Source: an uncultured Fluviicola sp.
GTDB lineage: Bacteria > Bacteroidota > Bacteroidia > Flavobacteriales_D > Crocinitomicaceae
Length of the DNA: 64,000 nt
Direction: 5' to 3'
Assembly (NCBI RefSeq): GCF_902168135.1
Contig: NZ_CABHOL010000033.1
Location: 1 to 64,000 of the forward strand
The notes under the pieces are model-generated. The model was not told the origin of the DNA. It made no database searches and saw only the letters and a list, made by a program, of their open reading frames with translations. This document shows, one piece after another, positions 1-7,382 of this stretch (within the stretch, counting starts at the first letter, position 1; every line of letters begins with the position of its first letter). Both the position numbers and the translations under genes were made by a program.

Positions 1-37
1 CTCTTCGTCGGCAGCGTCAGATGTGTATAAGAGACAG
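1..37 (+). other. Illumina Nextera (Tn5) adapter contamination at contig edge
   Basis: Bases 5-18 match the Nextera read-1 adapter arm and bases 19-37 match the 19-base Tn5 mosaic end (AGATGTGTATAAGAGACAG). The four preceding bases (CTCT) would fit the end of an i5 index. This is library sequence, not genome; genomic DNA starts at about base 38. The adapter replaces the rest of the beta-lactamase gene. Confidence 0.97.
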
Positions 38-740
38 CAATTGTTCCTTCGGGCAACAGTCCTTTTATTCGTTTTTTCCCTGTTGTCGTTTCTTTATTGG
101 TTTTCCAAAAGAAGTCGTAACTGGTTTTTGAAAGTAAGTTGTTTTTATTTTCATAAAACAGTTCAAGAGTTGCACTTGCTGCTTTTGGTGTAGTCCAGTT
201 TTGAAACATATTTTCCCACTTCACCTGCATTTCTTCTTCATTAAAAGTGATTTGTATATCATCTATTCCACTCTTTTTAATATACTCTTCAATCGTTTTA
301 GGTGTTCCAATAAGTCTTATTAAAATATCGCAAGCGGTATTGTCACTGTGAGAAACAGAATATTGAATTAGTTTTTCAATTGTAAAACTGCCACCGTTAG
401 GATTTTCGTCCCTGAGCGGACTCCAAAAGTCTTCGGGTAATAGTTCATCTTTGCTTATCTCTATTTTCTGGTCTAATGCAAGTTTTCCTTTGTCAATCTC
501 CGACAAGACAGCTAATGCTATATGAAATTTAAAAACGCTTTGCATTGGGAAACGTCTATCTCCATGTAACGAAAGAGTGTCTTTACCTTCATTTCCAATA
601 ATTGAAACTCCAACTACTGCATTTTTGTTGGATACGATTTGTTCAATTTTTTTCCGTAACAAATCGGTCTTATTGTTTGGCGTCTTGCAACTTGTCGCAA
701 GTAATAATAGTAAAACTGTCAACTGAAATAGTCTATTCAT
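38..740 (-). CDS. Class A beta-lactamase (PER/CfxA-like subclass A2), lipoprotein, 3' end missing at contig edge
   Basis: Reading the minus strand from the ATG at 738-740 gives an open frame of about 234 codons that runs into the adapter, so the C-terminus is absent. The N-terminus is hydrophobic and ends in a lipobox-like LATSC (Cys18), suggesting an outer- or inner-membrane-anchored periplasmic enzyme. Serine beta-lactamase motifs are visible: SVFK (Ser68, Lys71, the SxxK nucleophile), SDN (132-134), and an omega loop NEEEM whose Glu168 corresponds to Glu166 in standard numbering. The stretch QNWTTPKAA after the omega loop is typical of subclass A2 enzymes (PER, CfxA, CblA). The KTG motif should lie just beyond the break. 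Such enzymes hydrolyse penicillins and often cephalosporins; the spectrum cannot be read from sequence. It lies downstream of the attC-like element in the same orientation as the lipoprotein gene. Confidence 0.9.
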
Positions 741-783
741 TTTTAATGTTCCATTTTTTGTTTATGATGTCTTTCTTAAAATT

Positions 784-940
784 GCTGCTAACGGTTTGCA
801 AGCAGGCGAACGGCACACTTTTCACAAGATCGTTTCTTCGAAGATAAAACTTATTAATCTTAAAAAATACTTGTTATTTCGAAGTAAGATTTGGGCTGGC
901 ACTTGCTTGCTTGCTTGCTTGCTTGCTTGCTGTTATGGGT
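784..940 (-). repeat. attC-like imperfect inverted repeat between two accessory genes
   Basis: Outer arms at about 784-816 and 892-940 are imperfectly complementary. Read on the minus strand the element opens with CCCATAACAGCAAGC, closes with GCAAACCGTTAGCAGC, and both arms carry GCAAGCA and GTGCC/GGCAC words. An inner pair around TTCTTCGAAGA (834-844) and ATTTCGAAGTAA (876-887) adds a second stem. The stop codon of the upstream lipoprotein gene (933-935) lies inside the first core (ATAAC), and the beta-lactamase start is about 45 bases past the second core (GTTAGCA). A long imperfect hairpin between same-strand genes with AAC and GTT ends is the layout of an integron attC site, but the cores do not exactly fit RYYYAAC/GTTRRRY, so this is an inference. 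Confidence 0.5.
903..930 (+). repeat. Tetranucleotide tandem repeat (TTGC)7
   Basis: Seven perfect copies of TTGC (GCAA on the minus strand) lie inside one arm of the attC-like element, 2 bases before the lipoprotein stop codon. Slippage here would change the length of the hairpin arm but would not touch either reading frame. Confidence 0.95.
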
Positions 941-1250
941 GCTTTATTTTAGATTTAATAGTTACATCTTGACCGTTCTTCATTCTTATAATGCTGTAAG
1001 TCAAGTGTGATTTTTTTATTGTGTCACCTTCTTTAAGTTTTTCTATATCTAGGTCACTGTAAAATTTACTAAAATCAAAACCTAATACTTCTTCCGGGAC
1101 ATTCATGTTATGCAAATAAATGGTTTTACCTTGTTTTTTATCAATAATCATTGTCCCATTCAAAGAATAATAAAAATCATTCTTTTCACTCGCATTTGTG
1201 CAACTAAAAAGAATTAAAGGAATAAATAGCAGTTTTTTTAAATAATTCAT
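933..1250 (-). CDS. Small putative lipoprotein of unknown function
   Basis: The 105-residue product starts MNYLKKLLFIPLILFSC, a short lipoprotein signal with the lipobox Cys at 17. The mature part is polar, with alternating charged and aromatic residues and no domain I recognise. The gene is AT-rich and reads in the same direction as the beta-lactamase, separated from it by the attC-like repeat, so it has the position of a cassette gene. The stop codon is embedded in the repeat core. The function is unknown; a periplasmic or outer-membrane location is inferred from the signal only. Confidence 0.7.
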   Translation of the reverse strand: MNYLKKLLFIPLILFSCTNASEKNDFYYSLNGTMIIDKKQGKTIYLHNMNVPEEVLGFDFSKFYSDLDIEKLKEGDTIKKSHLTYSIIRMKNGQDVTIKSKIKHP

Positions 1251-1422
1251 TCTATGCTTTTTGACTAAAGTTTTTTCTTCTCAATAGCTATGGCAATCAG
1301 CGCTTCTGAGGACAGAGGGATTACCCCATAACTTACTTATAAACGCTAGAAACCCGCTCTCAAACTACTAAAATGAGATATATAGGTGAAGGTTTGTTGC
1401 GCTTAGCTAAAAATACTGATTT

Positions 1423-1533
1423 TTACTGCCAATCATCAAATAGCGAGTTCATTTTTTGAATATCCCACGTACTTACATGTGGGGTAAATCCAATCGTTTT
1501 TAATGCCGTTATTTTTCCAAACGGATCGCGAAC
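1423..1533 (-). pseudogene. Possible 3' remnant of an unidentified gene
   Basis: An open stretch of about 36 codons without a start (VRDPFGKITALKTIGF..., ending FDDWQ and a TAA at 1423-1425) lies directly downstream of the typA terminator. The residue mix looks coding, but a TAG precedes it and no start is available. It may be the tail of a gene lost when the accessory segment arrived. The rest of 1251-1540 shows nothing I can name, apart from a GTTATGGGG word (about 1324-1332, minus strand) resembling the ends of the attC-like repeat. Confidence 0.25.
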
Positions 1534-1542
1534 CTAAGGCAC

Positions 1543-1574
1543 AAAAAAAAGCGGACTCCAGTGGAATCCGCTTC
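1543..1574 (-). terminator. Rho-independent terminator of typA
   Basis: On the minus strand an 11-base stem, AAGCGGATTCC / GGAGTCCGCTT with one mismatch and a short ACT loop, is followed directly by a run of eight T. It sits about 70 bases after the typA stop codon. Confidence 0.85.
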
Positions 1575-1643
1575 AATTATTCTATGCCACCGCCCTCAAT
1601 CCCTCCTCAAGGAGGGAAGTGAAAGACGACTTCAAATTAGAAA

Positions 1644-3440
1644 TTATTTTCCTGCACGTTTACGATCTGTTTCTTTCAATAAGATTTTACGGATACGCAG
1701 GTTTTCCGGTGTTACTTCCACGTATTCATCCGATTGGATATACTCCAAACACTCTTCCAAAGAGAATACTTTCGGCGGCGCCAAACGCACTTTGTCGTCT
1801 GCTCCGGAGGAACGCATGTTCGTCAACTTTTTCGTTTTCGTTACGTTCACACACAAGTCACCTGCACGTGAGTTCTCACCGATTACCTGCCCTTCGTAGA
1901 TGTTTTCGTTCGGGAAAATGAAGAATTTACCACGATCCTGCAGGTTGTTCATGGAGAAAGGAATCGAAGTTCCCAATTCCAATGAGATCAATGATCCGTT
2001 CTGACGACCAGGGATTTCTCCTTTGTATGGCTGGTACTCTAAGAATCGGTGCGTCATGATCGCCTCACCGGCAGTTTGTGTCAATAAGTAGTTACGCAAC
2101 CCGATAATTCCACGGGAAGGTATCTGGAACTGGATTACCATACGGGCACCTTTCGGCTCCATATTGGTCATTTCCCCTTTGCGTTTTGTAACTGCTTCAA
2201 CCGCTGTTCCGGAGAATTCTTCCGGTAAGTCGATAGTCAATTCCTCTACCGGTTCACATTTCACGCCGTCAATTTCTTTGATAATTACCTGAGGCTGACC
2301 CACTTGCAATTCATACCCCTCACGACGCATGGTTTCGATCAAAACCGACAAGTGCAATACACCACGACCTGCAACGATCCATTTGTCTGCCTTATCTGTC
2401 TCAGAAACACGCATTGCCAGGTTTTTCTCCAATTCTTTGGTCAAACGCTCCTGGATGTGACGGGAAGTAACTTTCTTTCCTTCTTTTCCGAAGAACGGTG
2501 AATCGTTGATGGAGAACAACATGTTCATAGTCGGTTCATCAATAGAAATTGAAGCCAATGGCTCCGGATTTTCAGCATCACAGATCACATCACCAATTTC
2601 GAATCCTTCAATCCCGGTTACCGCACAGATATCACCGGCATCAACCGATTCTACTTTTCTGCGTTCTGTTCCTTCGAAAACGAACAATTCTTTCACCCGG
2701 TGCTTTTCCTGGGATCCATCGCGTTTTGCCAATACGATCGGCTGGTTTTCTTTCAGGCTTCCACGGTGTAAACGACCGATTGCAATACGTCCTACGTAAG
2801 TGGAGAAATCCAATGATGTAATCAACATTTGGGTATTTCCTTCCTCGATCTTACGTGGTGGGAAATATTCCAAAATTTTATCCAACAGATCCGAAATATC
2901 CGTTTTCGGTTGTTTCCAGTCAGTAGACATCCAACCGTTCTTTGCAGAACCGTAAATAGTCGGGAATTCCAACTGTTCTTCGTTTGCATCCAATTCGAAC
3001 ATCAAATCGAATACTTTCTCGTGTACTTCATCCGGAGTACAGTTATCCTTGTCTACTTTATTGATAACCAACAATGGTTTAATTCCCATTGAAAGTGCTT
3101 TTTGCAATACGAAACGTGTTTGGGGCATCGGACCTTCAAAAGCATCCACCAACAAACAAACTCCGTCTGCCATATTCAATACACGCTCTACCTCACCACC
3201 AAAGTCGGCGTGACCGGGAGTGTCGATGATATTGATCTTTGTTCCTTTATAAGTAACAGAAACGTTTTTAGACACGATAGTAATTCCACGTTCACGCTCC
3301 AGGTCATTGTTATCCATGATCAATTCACCTGTCGGGCGGTCGCGCTCATTAATTACCTGTCCTGCCTCAATCATTTTGTCAACCAATGTTGTTTTTCCGT
3401 GGTCAACGTGTGCAATAATTGCGATGTTTCTAATTTCCAT
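1644..3440 (-). CDS. typA: Translational GTPase TypA/BipA
   Basis: Ribosome-associated GTPase of the EF-G/LepA superfamily; it binds the 70S ribosome and affects assembly and stress growth. The G motifs are clear near the N-terminus: AHVDHGKTT (G1), RERGITI (G2), DTPGHADFGGE (G3), NKVDKDN (G4). The BipA C-terminal region is present, with SRGIIGLRNYLLTQTAGEA and the end motif VEVTPENLRIRK. I set the start at MEIRNIAIIAHVDHGKT (ATG at 3438-3440), giving 598 residues, the usual family length. An upstream in-frame ATG would add ten unusual hydrophobic residues read from the intergenic repeat. The gene follows the DEAD-box helicase gene in the same direction, and a terminator follows it. Confidence 0.97.
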   Translation of the reverse strand: MEIRNIAIIAHVDHGKTTLVDKMIEAGQVINERDRPTGELIMDNNDLERERGITIVSKNVSVTYKGTKINIIDTPGHADFGGEVERVLNMADGVCLLVDAFEGPMPQTRFVLQKALSMGIKPLLVINKVDKDNCTPDEVHEKVFDLMFELDANEEQLEFPTIYGSAKNGWMSTDWKQPKTDISDLLDKILEYFPPRKIEEGNTQMLITSLDFSTYVGRIAIGRLHRGSLKENQPIVLAKRDGSQEKHRVKELFVFEGTERRKVESVDAGDICAVTGIEGFEIGDVICDAENPEPLASISIDEPTMNMLFSINDSPFFGKEGKKVTSRHIQERLTKELEKNLAMRVSETDKADKWIVAGRGVLHLSVLIETMRREGYELQVGQPQVIIKEIDGVKCEPVEELTIDLPEEFSGTAVEAVTKRKGEMTNMEPKGARMVIQFQIPSRGIIGLRNYLLTQTAGEAIMTHRFLEYQPYKGEIPGRQNGSLISLELGTSIPFSMNNLQDRGKFFIFPNENIYEGQVIGENSRAGDLCVNVTKTKKLTNMRSSGADDKVRLAPPKVFSLEECLEYIQSDEYVEVTPENLRIRKILLKETDRKRAGK

Positions 3441-3460
3441 TTTATTAATTATGAATTCTA

Positions 3461-3535
3461 TAATTATCAATTATCAAGTGAGATCTCTGTTGAGATTACT
3501 CACTTGATAATTAAATCATTGATAATTGTTAATTA
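3461..3535. repeat. AATTATCAA-family inverted repeat, copy 1
   Basis: A strong hairpin between the helicase and typA: ATTATCAAGTGAG and CTCACTTGATAAT arms enclose ATCTC/GAGAT, flanked by further TTGATAATTG units. Related copies lie at about 8282-8345, 19383-19456, 51019-51087 and 57211-57280. There is no T-run, so it is more likely a dispersed intergenic repeat or an mRNA-processing hairpin than a classic terminator. Confidence 0.8.
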
Positions 3536-5482
3536 TTTGTAGCTGCTTGAACTGAATTTACGTCCTCCGCCTGAAGAACGGCGATCTGAACCTCCGCTGC
3601 TTCTGCGGTCACTTCCGCCTGAACGGCGTTCGCTTCCACCTTCTGATTTTCCGTAGCTGGAGTTTCCTCTGAAACCTCCACCGGATGAACGACGGTCACT
3701 TCCTCCGAAAGACGATTTGCGGTCTCCGAAACTTCCGGATTTTCCACCGCCAAATCCACTTTTGCGCTCACGATCCCCGCCGCCTCTGCGTTCACCACCG
3801 TCTTTTTTCTGGGTGATTTCCACACTTACGGTGTGTCCTTCATAATCAGCTCCATTCACTTTTGAAAGAATTGCTCCTTCGTCCGTTTTGTCTGCTTCAA
3901 AGAATGAGAAGTTCGGCATTACGTCGATTCTTCCGATAGATGCGCTTTTCAAACCTGTAGAGTCACAGATTACACGTAATAAACCTCCCGGGTTCAATCC
4001 GTCGCGTTTTCCAAGGCTTACAAAGAAGCGCGTTCTGTTTCCATTATCACGATCTGCTCTCGGAGCACGCTCGCTTCTTTCACCTCTTTCGAAACGGTCT
4101 TTGCGATCAAAACGATCATCCCCTCTTTCCTTGCGGTCTCCGCGTTCTCCTTTTCCGGAAGTCACGTTCAGATCCCCTGCACGGTCGTAGTATTCGATGA
4201 ATCGGTTAAATTCCGCTGAAATGAATTTCTTGATCACTTCTTCTTTGGACAATTCTTCGAAATCAGCCATAATTGCAGGCAGGAACGGAGCGATATCATT
4301 TTCTTTTACTTCGATCTCTTTCACTTTGGAAATCAATTTATTCAATTGAATTCCACAGATTTCAGAAGCTTCAGGGATCAATGCTGCCGTAAACGTTGTA
4401 CGGATCTGACGCTCGATTGCTTTAATCTTAAAGTTCTCACGTGTATTGATCAATACCAATGATTTCCCCTGACGACCGGCACGAGCTGTACGACCTGAAC
4501 GGTGCGTGTAATTCTCGATATCATCCGGTAGATTGTAATTGATTACGTGTGTAATATTGTCTACGTCAATTCCACGAGCCGCAACATCTGTTGCAACCAA
4601 TAACTGGATTGAGCGCTCACGGAAACGGTCCATTACACGATCACGCATTGCCTGGGATAAATCTCCGTGCAATGGTTCTGCGCTGTATCCTTCTTTTGCC
4701 AATTTCTCGGCAACGGTAGCCGTTTCATTACGTGTACGACAAAATACCAATCCGAAGATGTCCGGGCTGGCATCGATTAATCGTTTCAATGCATCGTAAC
4801 GATCACGCTCTTTTACTGTATAATAGATGTGTTCGATGTTTTCGTTACTTTGGTTTTTGTGGCCCATGGCAACTTCCAAAGGATCGGTCATGTAGTTCTT
4901 AGCAATTGCTGCCACTTCTTTCGGCATGGTTGCGGAGAATAACCACACATTCTTTGTATCCGGGGTAGCTTCCAAAATTGCATCAATGTCTTCCTTGAAG
5001 CCCATGTTCAACATTTCATCTGCTTCGTCAAGCACTACTGTTTCAACTGTTTTCAAGTTGATTGCTTTACGATTGATCAAATCAACCAAACGCCCTGGCG
5101 TCGCTACAACGATTGTTGCACCGCGCTTAATATCACTCATTTGCTTGCGGATATCCGTACCACCGTAAACGGCAACTACTTTAATCTGGCGATCAAACTG
5201 AGCAAATGCTTCTAAGTCTTTGGAGATTTGTAAACACAATTCACGCGTTGGAGCGATGACTAAACCTTGTGTTTCAGTGGGGCGGTCTGTTACTTTGTGA
5301 ATTAACGGTAGGCCGAATGCGGCTGTTTTCCCTGTCCCTGTTTGTGCGAGTCCGACAAAATCGCTTTCTAATTGTAACAAGTGCGGAATGGCACTTTGTT
5401 GGATCGGAGTTGGTTCTGCAAAACCCATTGCTTCTATCGACTGCAGAACCTCAACTCTTAACCCGAGTTCTTTAAAGGTCAT
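3533..5482 (-). CDS. DEAD-box ATP-dependent RNA helicase with RRM-like domain and RGS-rich tail
   Basis: All helicase motifs are present: Q motif (FAEPTPIQ), AQTGTGKT (I), PTRELCLQI (Ia), TPGRLVDL (Ib), DEAD (II), SAT (III), VFCRTRN (IV), VATDVAARGIDV (V), HRSGRTARAG (VI). After a charged linker (about 450-475), residues about 477-555 look like a DbpA-type RNA-binding domain (TRFFVSLGKRDGL...). The last 90 residues are low-complexity Gly/Ser/Arg repeats (GGSDRRSSGG). This is the CsdA/DeaD layout, acting on structured RNA in ribosome assembly, cold adaptation or decay. Its 649 residues fit that family. A TACCTTTG -7 box lies upstream. The arginine-rich tail probably aids RNA binding or condensate formation. 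Confidence 0.95.
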   Translation of the reverse strand: MTFKELGLRVEVLQSIEAMGFAEPTPIQQSAIPHLLQLESDFVGLAQTGTGKTAAFGLPLIHKVTDRPTETQGLVIAPTRELCLQISKDLEAFAQFDRQIKVVAVYGGTDIRKQMSDIKRGATIVVATPGRLVDLINRKAINLKTVETVVLDEADEMLNMGFKEDIDAILEATPDTKNVWLFSATMPKEVAAIAKNYMTDPLEVAMGHKNQSNENIEHIYYTVKERDRYDALKRLIDASPDIFGLVFCRTRNETATVAEKLAKEGYSAEPLHGDLSQAMRDRVMDRFRERSIQLLVATDVAARGIDVDNITHVINYNLPDDIENYTHRSGRTARAGRQGKSLVLINTRENFKIKAIERQIRTTFTAALIPEASEICGIQLNKLISKVKEIEVKENDIAPFLPAIMADFEELSKEEVIKKFISAEFNRFIEYYDRAGDLNVTSGKGERGDRKERGDDRFDRKDRFERGERSERAPRADRDNGNRTRFFVSLGKRDGLNPGGLLRVICDSTGLKSASIGRIDVMPNFSFFEADKTDEGAILSKVNGADYEGHTVSVEITQKKDGGERRGGGDRERKSGFGGGKSGSFGDRKSSFGGSDRRSSGGGFRGNSSYGKSEGGSERRSGGSDRRSSGGSDRRSSGGGRKFSSSSYK

Positions 5483-5504
5483 ATAATAAATCTAAAATTT
5501 GGCG

Positions 5505-5512
5505 CAAAGGTA
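5505..5512 (-). promoter_or_regulatory. Probable -7 promoter box (TACCTTTG) of the DEAD-box helicase
   Basis: It matches the Bacteroidota -7 consensus TAnnTTTG and lies 22 bases before the helicase ATG. No well-spaced -33 TTG is seen. Confidence 0.55.
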
Positions 5513-5594
5513 CGACCTTTTTTTTGATGTTTGTTAATAAAGTTGCAAGTTATTGTTAATTAATAGATTTAGAGCTTAAGAAATAGTGATAAAT

Positions 5595-5735
5595 TGAAGC
5601 TACGAGGTCTTATTTCCCGCAGACGAGCGCTGAGGAACGCAGAAGAATAGGAATAATCAGATCCCTATCTGCGCAATTGTTGTTTCGCTGCGCTCTCAGA
5701 CTTTTAACCACATCTTGTCCCGTAATTCGGGATAA
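5595..5735. repeat. CGCAG-type dispersed intergenic sequence
   Basis: Contains CCCGCAGACGAGCGCTGAGG, ATCTGCGCAA and TCGCTGCGCTC words, resembling the sequences at about 20150-20310, 21300-21390 and 41595-41635. Together with the helicase promoter it fills the 5483-5773 gap; no gene was seen there. A short GTCCCGTAATTCGGGAT hairpin is at about 5717-5733. Confidence 0.5.
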
Positions 5736-5773
5736 ATCCATATAACATATAGTTTTTGGAGCTTGGTGAGTTT

Positions 5774-6610
5774 TCAATCCGGGCTTACGAAAAGCGCTTG
5801 CTTCGTAATCTCATGGAATGCCGGAATCTTGATTTTCTTCGCTTTTTTCTTGTCTCCGTCCCCTATGGATTGTTTCAATGCTTCGTATTCTTTATAGGTC
5901 AATTCAACAAACTTGTAATCAATCGGATACTTATGCAATCCAAACATCAGCAATTTTCGATAGATTGGTTGATCGGGGTGTTCCTCGTAAAGAGAGTCAT
6001 TAAAAGATGAAGTCTCAACCAATTCATTGCGCTGGTCGATCAAGCTTTGCATGGAATCTGCATCCACACGGGCTTTTCCGTTTTCTGCATTTTCCAATGC
6101 CAACTCATCCAATTGTTCCATTAAATTGACGAACAAGGTTATTTTTTTCTCTCCTACTATGAATATTTCCGCATCAAATTCCAGATCGTTATTGTTTGTA
6201 AACCAGATGTGATCCCCTACCGCAGGATTGTCGAAGAATCGCTGCTCCATTTGAGCAAGTTCCATTGCATCTGCCTGAGCCTGGTTTTGCTTGACTGCAC
6301 CGTTTATCTTAACAGCTCCCATTATCAATAAAATCAATATCGGCAAAGACCACGCGTACCATTTTCCGCGCACGTTGACTTGTTCCGGGTTTACCATTTT
6401 CATCAAACTGGGTGGAACATGATACAACTTTTTGTCCATCACTAAATCATATCGCTTTCCCATCGGGAAAACCGGAATGTAAAACAGATGAAAATAAGAC
6501 TGCGCCACCTGGAAGGTTGCATTTGGAAATTGCTCGAGTTCCGGAAGATTTAATTCCTGGAAAGTGAATGATTTAAGTCGGAAACGGTTCCAGCCGAAAA
6601 GAATTGTCAT
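5774..6610 (-). CDS. Hypothetical single-pass membrane protein
   Basis: The 278-residue protein starts with a region containing YFHLFYIPVFPMGKRYDL, a phrase seen in small zinc-ribbon-like Bacteroidota membrane proteins, although no cysteine ribbon is present here. One hydrophobic segment lies near residues 88-105 (YAWSLPILILLIMGAV). The C-terminal two thirds is soluble, Glu/Gln-rich and probably helical. No enzyme motif is visible. It is transcribed away from the thioredoxin-fold gene and stands alone. The function is unknown. Confidence 0.75.
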   Translation of the reverse strand: MTILFGWNRFRLKSFTFQELNLPELEQFPNATFQVAQSYFHLFYIPVFPMGKRYDLVMDKKLYHVPPSLMKMVNPEQVNVRGKWYAWSLPILILLIMGAVKINGAVKQNQAQADAMELAQMEQRFFDNPAVGDHIWFTNNNDLEFDAEIFIVGEKKITLFVNLMEQLDELALENAENGKARVDADSMQSLIDQRNELVETSSFNDSLYEEHPDQPIYRKLLMFGLHKYPIDYKFVELTYKEYEALKQSIGDGDKKKAKKIKIPAFHEITKQALFVSPD

Positions 6611-6775
6611 GTTGAAAAAGGGTTTAGACCGCTAAATTAGGGAAAGTTTCATAAGAAATCCACTGTCAGAAAAACACTTTTCTTCAAAATTCCAATCTGC
6701 CGGAATACAGCCTTGAAACGAATAACTTTTAAACAGAATACATTGCCGATTTCTGAATATGCTTATTTTTAGCCC

Positions 6776-7294
6776 ATGAAAAAATCAACTTTCACCCTAT
6801 TTACCGGGATTTTATTGTTAATCCATACAACAGCTTGTTCACAAGATAAAAAGCATGAACAGGAAATTACCACAACCCGCGAGCCGGCTATTAGCACTCA
6901 AAACACCATAGATTTCCCGGAACTTGTATCCCTGGAAGATATTTTGTCAAAAGCAAAGAAGGAAAACAAGAACTGCCTGATTTATTTTTCGGGATATACC
7001 TGTGTAAATGCACGAAAATTTGAAGAACAGGTTTTGAAACAGCCTGAAATTGAAAAATTTATCAAAGAGAACTTCGTGTACGCTGTAGCTTATGTGGACG
7101 ACAATCAAAAGGAACGCGGACAAACAGAAACAAAAGGAGAACGCTACGCCAAACTCCAAAAAGAGTATTTCAACTCGATCGGACAGCCTATGCTTTACAT
7201 TCTTACTCCCGACAGAAAATTGGCTGTAGTGTGGTCATATGCTGACGGATCTGATAACTTCAAAGATTTGCTGGAAGAAAGTATTCACCATTAA
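6776..7294 (+). CDS. Thioredoxin-fold lipoprotein, monothiol active site
   Basis: It has an N-terminal lipoprotein signal (MKKSTFTLFTGILLLIHTTAC, Cys21). From about residue 45 the pattern FPELVSLEDILSKAKKENKNCLIYFSGYTCVNARKFEEQVL matches the C-terminal thioredoxin domain of DsbD-like proteins, which normally read CVNCRKME. Here the second cysteine is Ala (CVNA). The later GQPMLYIL keeps a proline at the cis-Pro site of the fold. An envelope protein with one catalytic-position Cys could bind mixed disulphides but not act as a standard dithiol reductase. Its 172 residues suit a single domain. A TATTTTTA box lies shortly upstream of the ATG. Confidence 0.8.
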   Translation: MKKSTFTLFTGILLLIHTTACSQDKKHEQEITTTREPAISTQNTIDFPELVSLEDILSKAKKENKNCLIYFSGYTCVNARKFEEQVLKQPEIEKFIKENFVYAVAYVDDNQKERGQTETKGERYAKLQKEYFNSIGQPMLYILTPDRKLAVVWSYADGSDNFKDLLEESIHH

Positions 7295-7382
7295 TTGCGG
7301 AGAAAAAAAAGACCTCTAACACCTCCGAGAAGACTTAGAAAGGGTTAAAGGGATTGTGACATAAACATGATAGCCGGATGAT

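Noticed and set aside
903-930. CRISPR-like repetition at the TTGC tract
   Set aside because: A simple 4-base tandem repeat with no spacers; no cas genes in the window.
3102-3542. 146-codon open frame antisense to typA
   Set aside because: It is entirely in the shadow of typA and its intergenic repeat, with no start context or protein-like composition.
3529-3825. 98-codon Val/Ala/Glu-rich frame within the helicase gene
   Set aside because: Frame-shifted reading of the RGS-rich tail repeats of the DEAD-box helicase; the repetitive composition explains it.
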